A DNA stretch of 64,000 nucleotides, from assembly GCA_041156125.1 (NCBI GenBank), contig JBEVTI010000029.1, positions 7,207 through 71,206 on the forward strand. Direction: 5' to 3'. A model generated the notes under the pieces. It saw nothing but the letters and a program-made list of their open reading frames with translations, was not told where the DNA came from and did no database searches. A program made the position numbers and the translations under genes. Origin of the DNA: Paraktedonobacter carboxidivorans. Lineage in GTDB: Bacteria > Chloroflexota > Ktedonobacteria > Ktedonobacterales > Ktedonobacteraceae. Shown here piece by piece: positions 16,277 through 25,312 of this stretch (the stretch's first letter is position 1; each line of letters opens with the position of its first letter).

Positions 16277-16557
16277 GGGGCAAAACTCCCATGCAGGCAT
16301 TCCGCCAGCCTTTTGCTCAGAAACTTCCTCCAGATTTTTTATGCATCATCCCGGATTTTGCCAAAATCCGCCAAAACCGGCTATGCCTCCCCACCCCTGG
16401 GGTGAGATGATGAGTTTTTGTGTGGTGGGCCGGAGGCCCACCACACAAAAACTCATCTGAAAAAGGGGTGGGGCGCTTTGACAAAATTTTGCAACGTTTG
16501 GGATAACTCATGCAAACGCTCAGGCAGCTTTGCCGCCAGGGACGGGAGTTTTGCCCC
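16277..16557. repeat. 281-bp fold-back element with 14-bp terminal inverted repeats
   Basis: GGGGCAAAACTCCC at 16277-16290 is matched exactly by its reverse complement at 16544-16557. At the centre is a 23-bp perfect hairpin (16409-16431 / 16435-16457, loop GGA). Between them, C-rich and G-rich blocks (CCCCACCCCT at 16389-16398, AGGGGTGGGG at 16464-16473) and TTTTG/CAAAA words also pair, so the whole unit can fold as one imperfect stem. No coding frame or clear target-site duplication was found. It fills most of the 500-bp gap after the dehydrogenase gene and resembles a MITE. Confidence 0.65.
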
Positions 16558-16769
16558 GCTGTCATGCCGCGGATAAAACTCTTACATATCTAGAGACCGA
16601 GTCTATGAGTGAGTGCTAATCTGATCCTGATGTGTCAGTGACTATGACTTTCAAGTTCATGTTCGCGATGGTCCGGCTGGTAACGTTAAAGTCTCCGCTA
16701 GTGGCAAAAACCACGCTCACATTCTCTCCTGTCTGAGAGCCTGCTCAGGCGCTCAGAGAAAGTTCGTGA

Positions 16770-18377
16770 TCACTCATCTCCTTTTGCGGCGTTTACAGCC
16801 ACAGGTATCTGTCCTTCTGGTGCTACCTCAGAGGCAACCGGTACCTGTTGCTTCCCGGCGCGGTTCCCCTGGAATGTGAACGCCGCCAGCAACGTCGCGG
16901 CGAACACAGCTATGCCAGAGATGAGAAACGATCCGTGGAGCGCGTCCACGAAGGCCGCGCTAATCGCCTGGTGGAGTACCGCCGTGGGTAGTGGCAGATG
17001 TCCTGCCGGAAGAGCCTGGCTGGCAGCCGCCCCGGCAGCGGCAACCCTGTTCGCGATAGCAGTGCTGAGCGACGCAGGCACGCCCCGTTGGATAAGCTGG
17101 GTTGGAATATTGCTGGCAAATTGTTGCACAACATACGCTCCAAGCACAGCAATACCAAGAGTTCCCCCCACCTGGCGACTGGTATTAAGCACAGACGAAC
17201 CCAGGCCAGCGCGATCAGCAGGCGTGACAGAGAAGATAGCGGTCGTCACAGGGCTCAGCATAAAGCCAAAACCGATACCCATCAGTCCGAGAATCCACCA
17301 GACCGAGGCATAGCTGGAGTCAGGTTGTAGGGTCATCAACAGGAGTACAGCACTTCCACACAAGAGGCCACCCACAACGGTAGGCAGGCGCGAGCCAATG
17401 CGGCCAGCGATCACACCCGCCAGAGGAGCAGTCAGAAAGGCTCCCATGCTAATCGGGAACGTGCGCACCCCGGCCTCAAGCACCGTATTGCCCTGCACCT
17501 GCTGAAAGTACTGTGCCAGGAAAAAGATCGGACCCAGAGTGGCAAAGCCGAAAATCAGAGCGATAATATTGCCAGCCGAGAAGACAGGCGTGCCAAACAG
17601 TTGCAGAGGCAAAAGCGGCTCGCGCACCCTCTGTTCGACCAGCACAAACGCGACCAGAAAGATCAGAGCTCCCGCGAAGAGGCCAAGGATCAGGGGGGAG
17701 GTCCACCCGGCAGAGGAACCCTCAATCAGAGCCATCACCAGGCAACTCAGCCCGATAATCACCAGCACCTGGCCCGGCAGATCAAAATGTTGAGCACGTG
17801 GATTGCGCGATTCCGCGAGACCTACCCAGGTGCAAACAAGCGCGATCAGCCCCAGGGGTAGATTGACAAAAAAGATCGCGGGCCAATTTCCCAGCTGGAC
17901 GAGCAGACCGCCAACCAGCGGCCCCACGGCCAGCGCTATGCCGGAAACGCCAGAGAAAAGGCCAATGGCTTGCGCTCGAGCGCGCGGCTCAGGAAAGGCT
18001 ACCACAAGAATCGAGAGGCTAGTCGTCGAAAGCGCCGCCGCGCCCACGCCTTGAACTACGCGCCCAAACAGTAGCCAGCCGAGCCCCGGCGCGAACCCAC
18101 AAAGCGCCGAGCCGAGCATAAACAGCACAAGTCCAATCACAAACACGCTCTTGCGCCCAAAGCGGTCGCCAAGCGTACCGGCTGTAAGCATAAGCACGGC
18201 AAAGGGCAATGTGTAAGCATCAACAGTCCATTGCAGGTCCGCCAGACTTGTATGGAAAGCAGCCTGGATCGCAGGCAGCGCCAGAGTCACAATGGATGTA
18301 TCCAGGAGAATCATAAAAGCTCCAAGACAGGTCACCACCAGAGTAATCACTCTATTGGTGCGAGGTACCTCATTCAT
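16770..18377 (-). CDS. DHA2-type 14-TM MFS drug/proton antiporter (EmrB/QacA family)
   Basis: About 535 residues with fourteen hydrophobic segments. Typical motifs are LDTSIVTLALPAIQ in helix 1 (motif D1), LTAGTLGDRFGRKSVF after helix 2 (motif A) and the antiporter motif C stretch GVSGIALAVGPLVGGLL in helix 5. It should export drugs or metabolites against protons from the cytoplasmic membrane. The ATG at 18377 is preferred over an in-frame ATG four codons earlier, because GGAG lies six bases before it. The C-terminal ~30 residues are polar and cytoplasmic. No regulator gene is adjacent, and a 440-bp gap separates it from the divergent Rpn-like gene. Confidence 0.92.
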   Translation of the reverse strand: MNEVPRTNRVITLVVTCLGAFMILLDTSIVTLALPAIQAAFHTSLADLQWTVDAYTLPFAVLMLTAGTLGDRFGRKSVFVIGLVLFMLGSALCGFAPGLGWLLFGRVVQGVGAAALSTTSLSILVVAFPEPRARAQAIGLFSGVSGIALAVGPLVGGLLVQLGNWPAIFFVNLPLGLIALVCTWVGLAESRNPRAQHFDLPGQVLVIIGLSCLVMALIEGSSAGWTSPLILGLFAGALIFLVAFVLVEQRVREPLLPLQLFGTPVFSAGNIIALIFGFATLGPIFFLAQYFQQVQGNTVLEAGVRTFPISMGAFLTAPLAGVIAGRIGSRLPTVVGGLLCGSAVLLLMTLQPDSSYASVWWILGLMGIGFGFMLSPVTTAIFSVTPADRAGLGSSVLNTSRQVGGTLGIAVLGAYVVQQFASNIPTQLIQRGVPASLSTAIANRVAAAGAAASQALPAGHLPLPTAVLHQAISAAFVDALHGSFLISGIAVFAATLLAAFTFQGNRAGKQQVPVASEVAPEGQIPVAVNAAKGDE

Positions 18378-18816
18378 TCTATACTCCATCTTTTGCGTAA
18401 AAACTAGAGAAGTGAAGAAATCTCAGCGCGAGTTTCCGCCAGATCAGATCGCGCCTTCTGTCTGCTTGACAGGGGTCGCCGATCATCTTTCACTCATGAA
18501 ACACCATTTTGCCACCAAACTCATCGCGGATTCCCACTGAAAGCCATGAGATTCTAGAACTGGCAGTCTGCAGCGAGAAACTGGTCAATGTAGCAAGCAA
18601 GGGATATTTGCTAGCAGTGCGCTGCAAAAGTTGTATAGTCCTGTATTTGCTATGAGTGAAAGAGCTTGAAGAGTTGTTAAAAAATGCAGGAGGGAAAAGA
18701 GCAAAAAGAAGAGCAGGGGATAGTATTTAGCCCAAAAGTCCTATTTGCTATGCTAGAAAATATCCAGATCAGTATGCTCCTGCCATCAAATACACCAGGA
18801 AGGTTGGGTAAGTATA
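18378..18816. other. Divergent intergenic region, no gene seen
   Basis: Nothing coding was found. Near the MFS start is an imperfect dyad GAAATCTC-AGCGC-GAGTTTC (about 18423-18442) that could be an operator. A TTGACA occurs at about 18466, followed by a poor -10. The right part is AT-rich with runs such as TTGTTAAAAAATGCAGG and probably holds the Rpn promoter. Confidence 0.4.
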
Positions 18817-19770
18817 TTGGGTAGAAACAAGCTGGAAAAACCGCACTATGCCGGGCATCCTTATGACAGCACCTTTAAACTATTGATGGACGAGCGGAAA
18901 GAAGAGGTTATTCCCGAATTCTTGCCAGAGGCGGTCTATCGAGAGACATTGAGCGTCGAAGTCTCCAGGGACGCGCTGCGCGTTGATCGTGTCTACAAGG
19001 TCATCTATAGAAAAGAGGAGCACCTTTTACATCTGGAGTTTCAGACAGACTCCGATGGTGAGATGGATCTCAGACTTCTGGAATACCACTCGTATTTCTT
19101 GAGGAAATATAAACTCCCAGTCATGTCGCTCGTCGTTTACGTCTTCCCGACAACTGTGGTAGAATCTCCCTTAGAGGAGAAGAGTGGTGATGAGATCCTT
19201 CTGACCTTCAACTACAGAACGCTGTGTCTCTGGAAGCTTGACGCGGAGAGATACCTGCAAGAGCAGATCTACTGTCTCTATTCTCTCTTGCCAGCTATGG
19301 GTAGCGTCAGTGCGCAACTCTTGACGCGGGCGCTAGATGAGATGTCTGAATACTATAAAGCAAGCAGCCACCGTTTATCGGGAGAGTTGCTGCGATTTAG
19401 CCTGCTCTTGAGGCGGGCAGAAAGAATAGCACCTGAGGACAAACGTCAGGTCGAGGAGAAACTGAGTATGTGGGACAATTTGATGGCACAAGATCCAAAA
19501 ATCCAACAATGGCGCGCGGAAAGCCGCAACGAAGGGATTCAGGAAGGGATTCAGGAAGGGATACAGGAAGGGGTGGAGAGGGGTGTGGCAGCGATGCAAA
19601 GTACCATTCTTGCGATTGTGCAGGAACGCTTTCCTCTCTTAGCTCAGCAGGCAGAAGCGAAAATCAAGCGGATTAGCGAGTTGCAGAGCCTGGCGCAGTT
19701 GACGGTAGAACTTTCGCGGACTCGTGATGAAGCGATGGCTCGGCGGGCAATTGATGCCTATCTGCCGTAG
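18817..19770 (+). CDS. Rpn-like PD-(D/E)XK nuclease-fold protein
   Basis: A 317-residue protein of the recombination-promoting-nuclease/transposase-like group. The N-terminal part reads HPYDSTFKLLMDE, then RVDRVYKVIYRKEEHLLHLEFQTD, in which Asp/Glu and the E-x-Q core fit a PD-(D/E)XK nuclease (LEFQTD near residue 70). Residues 225-260 carry EGIQEGIQEGIQEGVE, encoded by four 12-bp tandem repeats at 19531-19578, a slippage-prone tail common in this family. TTG at 18817 is used as start, with AGGAAGG upstream. Rpn proteins can cleave DNA and some act in phage defence; the role here is unknown. Confidence 0.75.
   Translation: MGRNKLEKPHYAGHPYDSTFKLLMDERKEEVIPEFLPEAVYRETLSVEVSRDALRVDRVYKVIYRKEEHLLHLEFQTDSDGEMDLRLLEYHSYFLRKYKLPVMSLVVYVFPTTVVESPLEEKSGDEILLTFNYRTLCLWKLDAERYLQEQIYCLYSLLPAMGSVSAQLLTRALDEMSEYYKASSHRLSGELLRFSLLLRRAERIAPEDKRQVEEKLSMWDNLMAQDPKIQQWRAESRNEGIQEGIQEGIQEGVERGVAAMQSTILAIVQERFPLLAQQAEAKIKRISELQSLAQLTVELSRTRDEAMARRAIDAYLP
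19531..19578 (+). repeat. Four tandem 12-bp repeats in the Rpn-like gene
   Basis: GAAGGGATTCAG is repeated four times with changes in the last two copies, giving EGIQ-EGIQ-EGIQ-EGVE. Copy number changes here would keep frame. Confidence 0.8.
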
Positions 19771-19825
19771 GGCTGGTGCTCTTGACAAAGAAGGAAGCGG
19801 CGAGTCAGCCAGATTTTACCAGGAG

Positions 19826-19863
19826 TGTAGCTCATTCTGCCTGCTGAGGCGGAATGAGCTACA
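19826..19863. terminator. Bidirectional hairpin between convergent genes
   Basis: TGTAGCTCATTC...GAATGAGCTACA pairs over about 16 bp with one wobble (arms 19826-19841 and 19848-19863, loop TGCTGA). It lies between the ends of the Rpn-like gene and the glycosidase. Confidence 0.65.
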
Positions 19864-19935
19864 AACTTCAATGTTTTTCCCCCTGGCCGCATCTTGCATG
19901 CTTATCTCCATACAATTTGTGCTTGTAATAATCTC

Positions 19936-22269
19936 TCAACTATCCAGTTGCAGCGTGCGTTCCTCGCCCCACGTGCCTTCCCAGCTATAATGCCGCGTGC
20001 TGGCGGGGGTTGCGCTCCCGTCAGGCGTTTCCGGCAGTTGATCTTTCTTTATACGCGGGCTGCACTGCAACTCCAGCGTGTAGCTGGTAGCGCTTTTCAC
20101 CTGGCATTCGATACTCAGCAGGTAGTTGCCCCAGGGAATAGGCGCTACTTTGTAGCTGGAGCCAGGGCTGCGCAGCGTCTGGGGCAGCGTGGGAGCGAGC
20201 GTAATGCTAGTCAGGTCCGCGGCACGCAGACCGAGCAGGTGGCGGATCAGCAGATGGATGCTCAGCGCGCCCCAGCCGTAGCCCTCGATGCCCGCGTTAG
20301 CATAATCGATCTCGCCCCATTTGCCCCGCGTGAGAGCGCGCCGATACTCGCGGGTCACGCCAGGCAGACCGCCGTGTTCGTCCAGTTCGCGACTATCGGT
20401 GCTGCGATAAGAGGCATCGATAAAGCGATAGGCCAGTTCCGCGGCCTCTTGCGGCATCTGGGCAGCCGCGGTCGCCCCGATCAGCGTCATCACCACTGGT
20501 GGCCAACTCAGCGGGGCCCACTGGCTGCTGTGTTGCGGCGGTTCAGCTAGAATTGGGCGCAACTGCTCAATCTGGCCCCAGCCAGCCGTATCACAAAAGA
20601 TTGCCGCCAGGTGCATAGCATCGCGCTCACTGGACCAGATCCCGGCCACAGCATCGTAATCGCGGAACCAGCCATCGCGCCACATCAGCCGTGTCTTCAC
20701 CGTAAATTCAGTCGCGATTGCCTGCCAGAAATCTATATCAGCAGGATAGGGATTGGGCAGAGCCTCATCAGTATAGCCAGTGGTCAGGATCTCAGCCCAG
20801 CTTGCCAGGATCGCCGCGCCCTGAGCCATGCTGGCCTGGAGATCAACCGGGCGCACATGCTGGATAATCGTGCCGCCCGTCTGCTGGGGTCCAAAGCGGC
20901 TGGAAACGTCTTGACCGCTCTCCCACGAGCAGGCATAGGTCAGCCAGCCCTCCGCGTCGCGGCGCTGATCCAGCCACCAGCGCAGAAAAGCAGCCGCGCC
21001 AGGATAGAGCCGTCGCAGCCAGGCCAGGTTGCCGGTTTTTTGCCAGAGTTGATCGGCCACCCACAGGGGATAGCCCCACTCGGGAGCGGTGCCGCAGATC
21101 TGTCCATCATCAGCTACCATATTATAGCTGCCATCCTCGCGCATACAGGGCAGATTCGCGCGCGGGGCCGACTCAAAGTGCGTCAGTAGCACCTCAGCGG
21201 CCAGTTCGGGGTCCGCGTAGCTCAGGAAAAGCGCGTCCATTGCCGCCTCGGCAAGCACCAGGCGGGGAGCCTGGATCTGCATACCATCAAACGTATTGCC
21301 CACCACGCCCGCGGAAGGTCGCAGCGTCATACGCAGCGTCTCCAGATCATAGACCAGACCGCGCCTCCAGTTCGCGGGCCAGGCGCCGCTCAACTGAGGA
21401 GCGGACTGCCAGAAATTCTCATCATCCTCGCGATGGCCAGCCTCAGCCCGCGCAATCGTCTCCAGGCTATCATCCCAGATGGCATAGGACTGATCCTGTG
21501 AGACAGCGCGCGCCAGGATCGCGTTCAGGCGTAGCGGCTCAGCGCCACTGGCCCCCACGGTTAGCGCGCAGGGTAGGGCCAGCGCGCGCGGCTGCCAGCC
21601 GGTCTCAGGATCGCGTTGCGTAATATTCGGCATAGGTACCCGCGCTCCATTAGCCCACGCCGAAACCTCGGTCAGATCAGCGCAAAAGCCCATCTCGCCC
21701 CAGCCCAGCGGAGTCCCGCCAGCCGCGCGCGCGCCATGCGTAAAGACATCTCCCTCGCTCGCCAGACCCAATTGAGCATAGCCCTCCTCGCGCCTGGGGA
21801 GCGCGTACCAGCCATGTTCCCATAAACGGCTGGTATGTGGATTATGTGTATGCAGATGGACCAGATAGCAGGTCAGCGGCAAAGGATACTCCAGTTCGCT
21901 GGCCAACTCAATCACACAACCCAGCGCGTGCTCCTGCACCAGAAAATAGGTGACGGCCAGTGTCAGATCATACTGTGCAATGCGACAGGTATAGGTCAGG
22001 CGATTTTTGGTATGTAAAGAACTGCTAATCACGCAGCGATGCAAACGAAAATCTTCAGGAGTAATCAGCACCAGATCATTGATTTTTAAGCCGACAGTCA
22101 GGTGAGCCGTGTATTGAAACTGATTATTGACATAACTGCCCAGATTCGGCATATGCCAGCCCATACCCAATGGCTGGAGCGAACGCAGCACCCCGCTGGG
22201 ATTGAGCTTCCACGAGTGATAGGGGTTATCCAGGTAGCCATGCGGCGTGAACTCATCATGCGGAATCAT
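19936..22269 (-). CDS. Six-hairpin glycosidase (MGH1/GH63-type) family protein
   Basis: A 777-residue enzyme with an N-terminal beta-sandwich (residues 1-270) and a C-terminal (alpha/alpha)6 barrel (about 290-690). Barrel features include NTFDGMQIQAPRLVLAEAAMDAL, GTAPEWGYPLW (a likely acidic catalytic pair region), YACSWESGQD, and GGLPGVTREY followed by GIEGYGWGALS. This pattern is shared by GH63, GH37 and mannosylglycerate-hydrolase-like proteins that hydrolyse alpha-linked glucose or mannose. There is no signal peptide, so the enzyme is probably cytoplasmic and fits the glucan genes nearby. The start has GGAG nine bases upstream. Exact specificity cannot be decided from sequence alone. Confidence 0.8.
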   Translation of the reverse strand: MIPHDEFTPHGYLDNPYHSWKLNPSGVLRSLQPLGMGWHMPNLGSYVNNQFQYTAHLTVGLKINDLVLITPEDFRLHRCVISSSLHTKNRLTYTCRIAQYDLTLAVTYFLVQEHALGCVIELASELEYPLPLTCYLVHLHTHNPHTSRLWEHGWYALPRREEGYAQLGLASEGDVFTHGARAAGGTPLGWGEMGFCADLTEVSAWANGARVPMPNITQRDPETGWQPRALALPCALTVGASGAEPLRLNAILARAVSQDQSYAIWDDSLETIARAEAGHREDDENFWQSAPQLSGAWPANWRRGLVYDLETLRMTLRPSAGVVGNTFDGMQIQAPRLVLAEAAMDALFLSYADPELAAEVLLTHFESAPRANLPCMREDGSYNMVADDGQICGTAPEWGYPLWVADQLWQKTGNLAWLRRLYPGAAAFLRWWLDQRRDAEGWLTYACSWESGQDVSSRFGPQQTGGTIIQHVRPVDLQASMAQGAAILASWAEILTTGYTDEALPNPYPADIDFWQAIATEFTVKTRLMWRDGWFRDYDAVAGIWSSERDAMHLAAIFCDTAGWGQIEQLRPILAEPPQHSSQWAPLSWPPVVMTLIGATAAAQMPQEAAELAYRFIDASYRSTDSRELDEHGGLPGVTREYRRALTRGKWGEIDYANAGIEGYGWGALSIHLLIRHLLGLRAADLTSITLAPTLPQTLRSPGSSYKVAPIPWGNYLLSIECQVKSATSYTLELQCSPRIKKDQLPETPDGSATPASTRHYSWEGTWGEERTLQLDS

Positions 22270-22408
22270 AACCTGTTACTCCTTCTCTAGCCGATTTTGT
22301 CATATTGTATGATCTTGTAACCTGTTTGGCAAACTTTCAAAATAGCTACCTATAAGTCAGTCATGCCTGCTCGCTCTGGAGTTTACCGCGTTTGCAAAGC
22401 AGCAGGAG

Positions 22409-22467
22409 TGCAGAGGACGGCCAAATCTCTGCAAAGCAAAAGGGTGGGGAGGCAAAAACTGTTTTGT
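22409..22467 (+). repeat. Short hairpin followed by G-rich tail (dispersed repeat family)
   Basis: TGCAGAG (22409-22415) pairs with CTCTGCA (22427-22433). It is followed by AGGGTGGGGAGGCAAAAA (from 22441) and GTTTTG. The CTCTGCAAAGCAAAAGGG stretch nearly matches the flank of the palindrome at 53085-53148. Confidence 0.5.
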
Positions 22468-22510
22468 CCTGATTTTTCAAAATCAAGCATAACGCATATC
22501 CATGAAACCA

Positions 22511-22547
22511 GGGTGGCCCCGGATTTCGTAGAAATCCGGGGCCACCC
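22511..22547. repeat. 17-bp perfect intergenic palindrome
   Basis: Arms 22511-22527 and 22531-22547 are exact reverse complements with loop GTA. It lies 34 bp beyond the 3' end of the small Gly/Trp-rich gene on the minus strand, so it may terminate that transcript. The surrounding gap 22270-22581 holds only repeats. Confidence 0.65.
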
Positions 22548-22581
22548 CATAGGACCCTTGATACTTACTCAGGCAGAGGGC

Positions 22582-22830
22582 TTACCAACCGCCGCCGCCC
22601 CAACCGCCATCGTCCCAACTGCCACAGCCACCCCAGCCAACCCAGCTGCTACCCCAACCGGCGCCACCCCAGCCATTGCCCCAACCGCCCCAGCTAGCCG
22701 TCTGAGCGGTAGCATGAGTAGCAGTGTTAGCAGAAGTCGCTGTATGTGCAAAAGAACTGGTCAGCAGCAGTGTCAGGCTCAACATCAGGCCAAGAGCCAG
22801 AGCAGCCACGAATTTTCCGAAATTCAACAT
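22582..22830 (-). CDS. Small secreted Gly/Trp-rich protein
   Basis: An 82-residue protein. Residues 1-28 are a classic signal peptide (basic Lys6, hydrophobic core ALALGLMLSLTLLL, SSFA cleavage region). A Thr/Ala/His stretch (about 29-46) leads into a 36-residue tail made of 18 Gly and 9 Trp in a WGGWGNGWGG style, with one Cys and two Asp. AAGGGG lies seven bases before the ATG. No known family comes to mind. It may be a structural or surface-adhesive exported protein; a modified peptide is possible but no modification genes are adjacent. The biased tail, strong RBS and real signal peptide argue that it is translated. Confidence 0.72.
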   Translation of the reverse strand: MLNFGKFVAALALGLMLSLTLLLTSSFAHTATSANTATHATAQTASWGGWGNGWGGAGWGSSWVGWGGCGSWDDGGWGGGGW

Positions 22831-23138
22831 CGAGTTTCCCCTTCTTTAATGTTTTGAGCAGTTGCTCATAAGTAAAAGTAAGGACATTACCTTTTTGCCT
22901 CCATAGGGAGATCGGACAGATCAAAGAAGGAGGCAATTTCTTCTCCTTGCTTCCCCCCCTACCAAACATATCGGGGCATTCTTGCCCTCGAATTCAATCT
23001 AGTCCTACCCTGCAAACAGAACAGCGAGCATGCGGTATTGACGGCAGTATGCAGCGTAGCAAAGCTGCTTTAAGCACAGCATAAAGTGGGGTGAGTCTTG
23101 TCTATAGAGATAAGCAGAGTCGTGGTCAGTGGCCAGCG
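22831..23138. other. Intergenic region between CAP lipoprotein and Gly/Trp-rich gene
   Basis: About 300 bp without a convincing gene. It should hold the promoter and leader of the minus-strand Gly/Trp gene. A small GAGCAGTTGCTC palindrome is at about 22855, and a T/C-rich block CTTCCCCCCC is near 22955. Confidence 0.4.
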
Positions 23139-23831
23139 TTAGCTAACCAGGTCTTCGGTAAACCAGACCCAGTTGTTAGGAGCGACATAGACGCCGACGC
23201 CAACACGGTGGAGAGTAGTGCTGGTTAGATGGATGCGATGCCAGCCATCGGGGGGTTCATTGATCATGCTTTCCTGAACTTTGTAGACATTCGTCCAGGC
23301 CGGGCTAGAAGGACCAGCCAGAGCAATGTTCTCGCCACAGTCGCTATAGCCCGCGAAGCCTTCGTGCGCAATGCGTGTACATTGGTCTTCGCCATTGGGA
23401 CAGGTGTGGCTGAAGCCGCAGTGGTACATATTCCAGCTATGCAGGAGCGCGCCCTGCGCCAGCGTGGAGTTCCACGTATAGGCGTAGAGGCCGCGAGTCG
23501 CCCGATCTTGATTAATTTGCGCGAAAAGTTTCTGTGCCAGCAGGCTTTCCAGGGCGGTTTGAGTGGGTGGTTGGCCATAGGGAGCCAGGCCGCCAGCGCT
23601 AGAGGTGGTAGGTGTTGGAGTGGTTGGAGTGCTCGGAATGGTTGGAGTGATCACCTGTTGCCCAATCGAGAGTCCAGGGCTAGGAGAGGGAGTAGGCGTA
23701 GGATCAGCGTTGAGCGAGAGGCTGTGGTTTGTAACGGAATGACCAGGCGTTTTCTGATCTTCTGGCCCGCAGGCCACGAGCAGGAGCAGAAACACAGAGA
23801 GACAAACCAGATACCAGAACCTCTTATACAC
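23139..23831 (-). CDS. CAP (SCP/PR-1) domain lipoprotein
   Basis: A 230-residue exported protein. The GTG at 23831 (AAGGAG ten bases upstream) gives a compact lipoprotein signal VYKRFWYLVCLSVFLLLLVAC, with the lipobox Cys at residue 21. A Pro/Thr/Ser-rich linker (about 30-85) follows, then a CAP domain: LFAQINQDRATRGL, LAQGALLHSWNM, CGFSHTCPNGEDQC, SDCGENIA and WHRIHLTSTTLHRVGVGVYV. The CAP His and Glu cleft residues appear to be present. Extra cysteines suggest disulphides outside the cell. A longer frame begins at 23912 but would put an Arg-rich segment before the signal. CAP proteins bind lipids or other small ligands, or act as proteases; the role here is unknown. Confidence 0.87.
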   Translation of the reverse strand: MYKRFWYLVCLSVFLLLLVACGPEDQKTPGHSVTNHSLSLNADPTPTPSPSPGLSIGQQVITPTIPSTPTTPTPTTSSAGGLAPYGQPPTQTALESLLAQKLFAQINQDRATRGLYAYTWNSTLAQGALLHSWNMYHCGFSHTCPNGEDQCTRIAHEGFAGYSDCGENIALAGPSSPAWTNVYKVQESMINEPPDGWHRIHLTSTTLHRVGVGVYVAPNNWVWFTEDLVS

Positions 23832-23981
23832 TGGAAGCGCGCTCCTTCGTCTTTGTGGCCGCGATCTGTTGTGAGATCTCAGATCGGATGCCCAGCTTTC
23901 AGTGTAGCACATAGTCCAACGCCACGCGCCAGAGCGTGCGTGTCTGTGGTACCTTTGCCTGCCTGGTTGATGTGCCTGTCC

Positions 23982-24968
23982 TCAATGGGTCCGCGTCAGG
24001 ACTATAGCACTCATATCGTCTGGTTTAGCGCGAATTGTGGTGTTACGTTCCTCGCGTGAGCGGAGCAGCGAATGCTCGACCAGTTTATGCGCGGCCATAT
24101 TGCGCGATGTGCTACGCAGAATATCCTCGATTTCGGCATCGGTCAGGTTGTCGTGAATGCCATCAGTGCAGAGTAGTACGCGATCGCCCAGTTCGATCGG
24201 CGTTGAGTCAAGATGGATATTGGGGCGCAGAGGACCACCGAGGGCCTGGGTGATGCCCCCACGGTGCCTGAAGTAGCTCAGTTCCAGGTCGCTCAGTTCG
24301 TCGGTGTGCATTGCCTGATCAATGCGTCGGGCGTCCTCCTCGCTCATCATCTGGTTTTCTACCAGGCGTCCAAGCAGACCATCATCGACGGTCAGGCGGC
24401 GCAGGGGACCCTGTTCGGGTAAAAGATAGGCGCGACTATCGCCTACATGTGCATAAAACATGTGCAAATCATGGCCCTGGCGGCAGATTGTAGCAATAGC
24501 CACAGTCGTCGCGAGATCCGTAGTTCCTGCCAGGTGAGCACCATCTGTGCGTACCTGCTCATCAGCATATTCCAGCAATTGTTGTAATAACGCGTGGAAA
24601 TCGATTTTATCGCAGCTTTCCAGCGGCTTGCGGTCATGACGACTGCGGGCCTGCTGGAAGCGCACCTCCTCCCAGCGCATGCGAGCCGAGTGCGCGGCGA
24701 TCTGCGAAGCGATTTCGCCAGCGGCGCTGCCGCCTACGCCGTCAAAGACAGCGATCAAACCGCTGGCGGGATCGACCAGGAAGTTGTCTTCGTTGCGTAG
24801 GGGGTGGCGTTCGCAGGGGATACTATAGCCAACGATCTGGAACGGAAAACGAGACTGAACAGGTATTTTACGGTTGTTAGGCAATCGCAAGATAGGGGCG
24901 ACCTCTGATGGGCGTCTATAAAGACTCCCCGGAGGGAACCTGTGTTGGTTTTTTTTGTCATCCGACAT
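23982..24968 (-). CDS. PP2C-type serine/threonine phosphatase
   Basis: A ~328-residue PPM/PP2C phosphatase. The metal-binding motifs are NEDNFLVDPASGLIAVFDGVGG (about residues 55-80), HVGDSRAYLL, the GGITQALGG segment and LLCTDGIHDNLTD, so it should be active with Mn/Mg. It is expected to reverse Hanks-kinase phosphorylation, and two kinase genes lie within 15 kb. The ATG at 24968 with AAGGAG twelve bases before it is preferred over the GTG/ATG options at 25085 and 25064, which lack an RBS. The first ~40 residues are polar and likely disordered. A membrane segment is absent. Confidence 0.88.
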   Translation of the reverse strand: MSDDKKNQHRFPPGSLYRRPSEVAPILRLPNNRKIPVQSRFPFQIVGYSIPCERHPLRNEDNFLVDPASGLIAVFDGVGGSAAGEIASQIAAHSARMRWEEVRFQQARSRHDRKPLESCDKIDFHALLQQLLEYADEQVRTDGAHLAGTTDLATTVAIATICRQGHDLHMFYAHVGDSRAYLLPEQGPLRRLTVDDGLLGRLVENQMMSEEDARRIDQAMHTDELSDLELSYFRHRGGITQALGGPLRPNIHLDSTPIELGDRVLLCTDGIHDNLTDAEIEDILRSTSRNMAAHKLVEHSLLRSREERNTTIRAKPDDMSAIVLTRTH

Positions 24969-25312
24969 CGATGTCGAGTACTCCTTGCGATAGCTCTGTG
25001 CGTCTAATTGATTTTGCTGTAGCACGTTTTTCTCACATTGTATACTGTTTAACATTTTTGACATTTGTGGTTGACCGGCGGGCACAACGCCGGGCTATAT
25101 ATGGTTGCAAGTATAACAGAAATTGCCTGAAAAAGAAAAGAGAAAGATCGCTCAATTGGCAGAAGATTTCTCAGTTTTCCCTGGTTTTTCAGTATACTAT
25201 AGTAAGTAGCCAGAAAAGGCAACAGGTTTGTGTCTGCTCAGACACATAAATGCTCGGTATTATCGCGTAGATTCTCCCTCGTAAATGGAAAGATCCGGTG
25301 TACAATAGGACT

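Noticed and set aside
18378..18816. TTGACA at about 18466 as a promoter
   Set aside because: The -10 at 17 bp is poor and it points into a region with no gene until 18817, 350 bp away.
22582..22830. RiPP precursor
   Set aside because: It has a normal Sec signal peptide rather than a RiPP leader, and no modifying enzymes are adjacent.
23982..25085. Longer start for the PP2C gene
   Set aside because: The extra 39 codons have no RBS and no conservation pattern; the ATG at 24968 is preferred.
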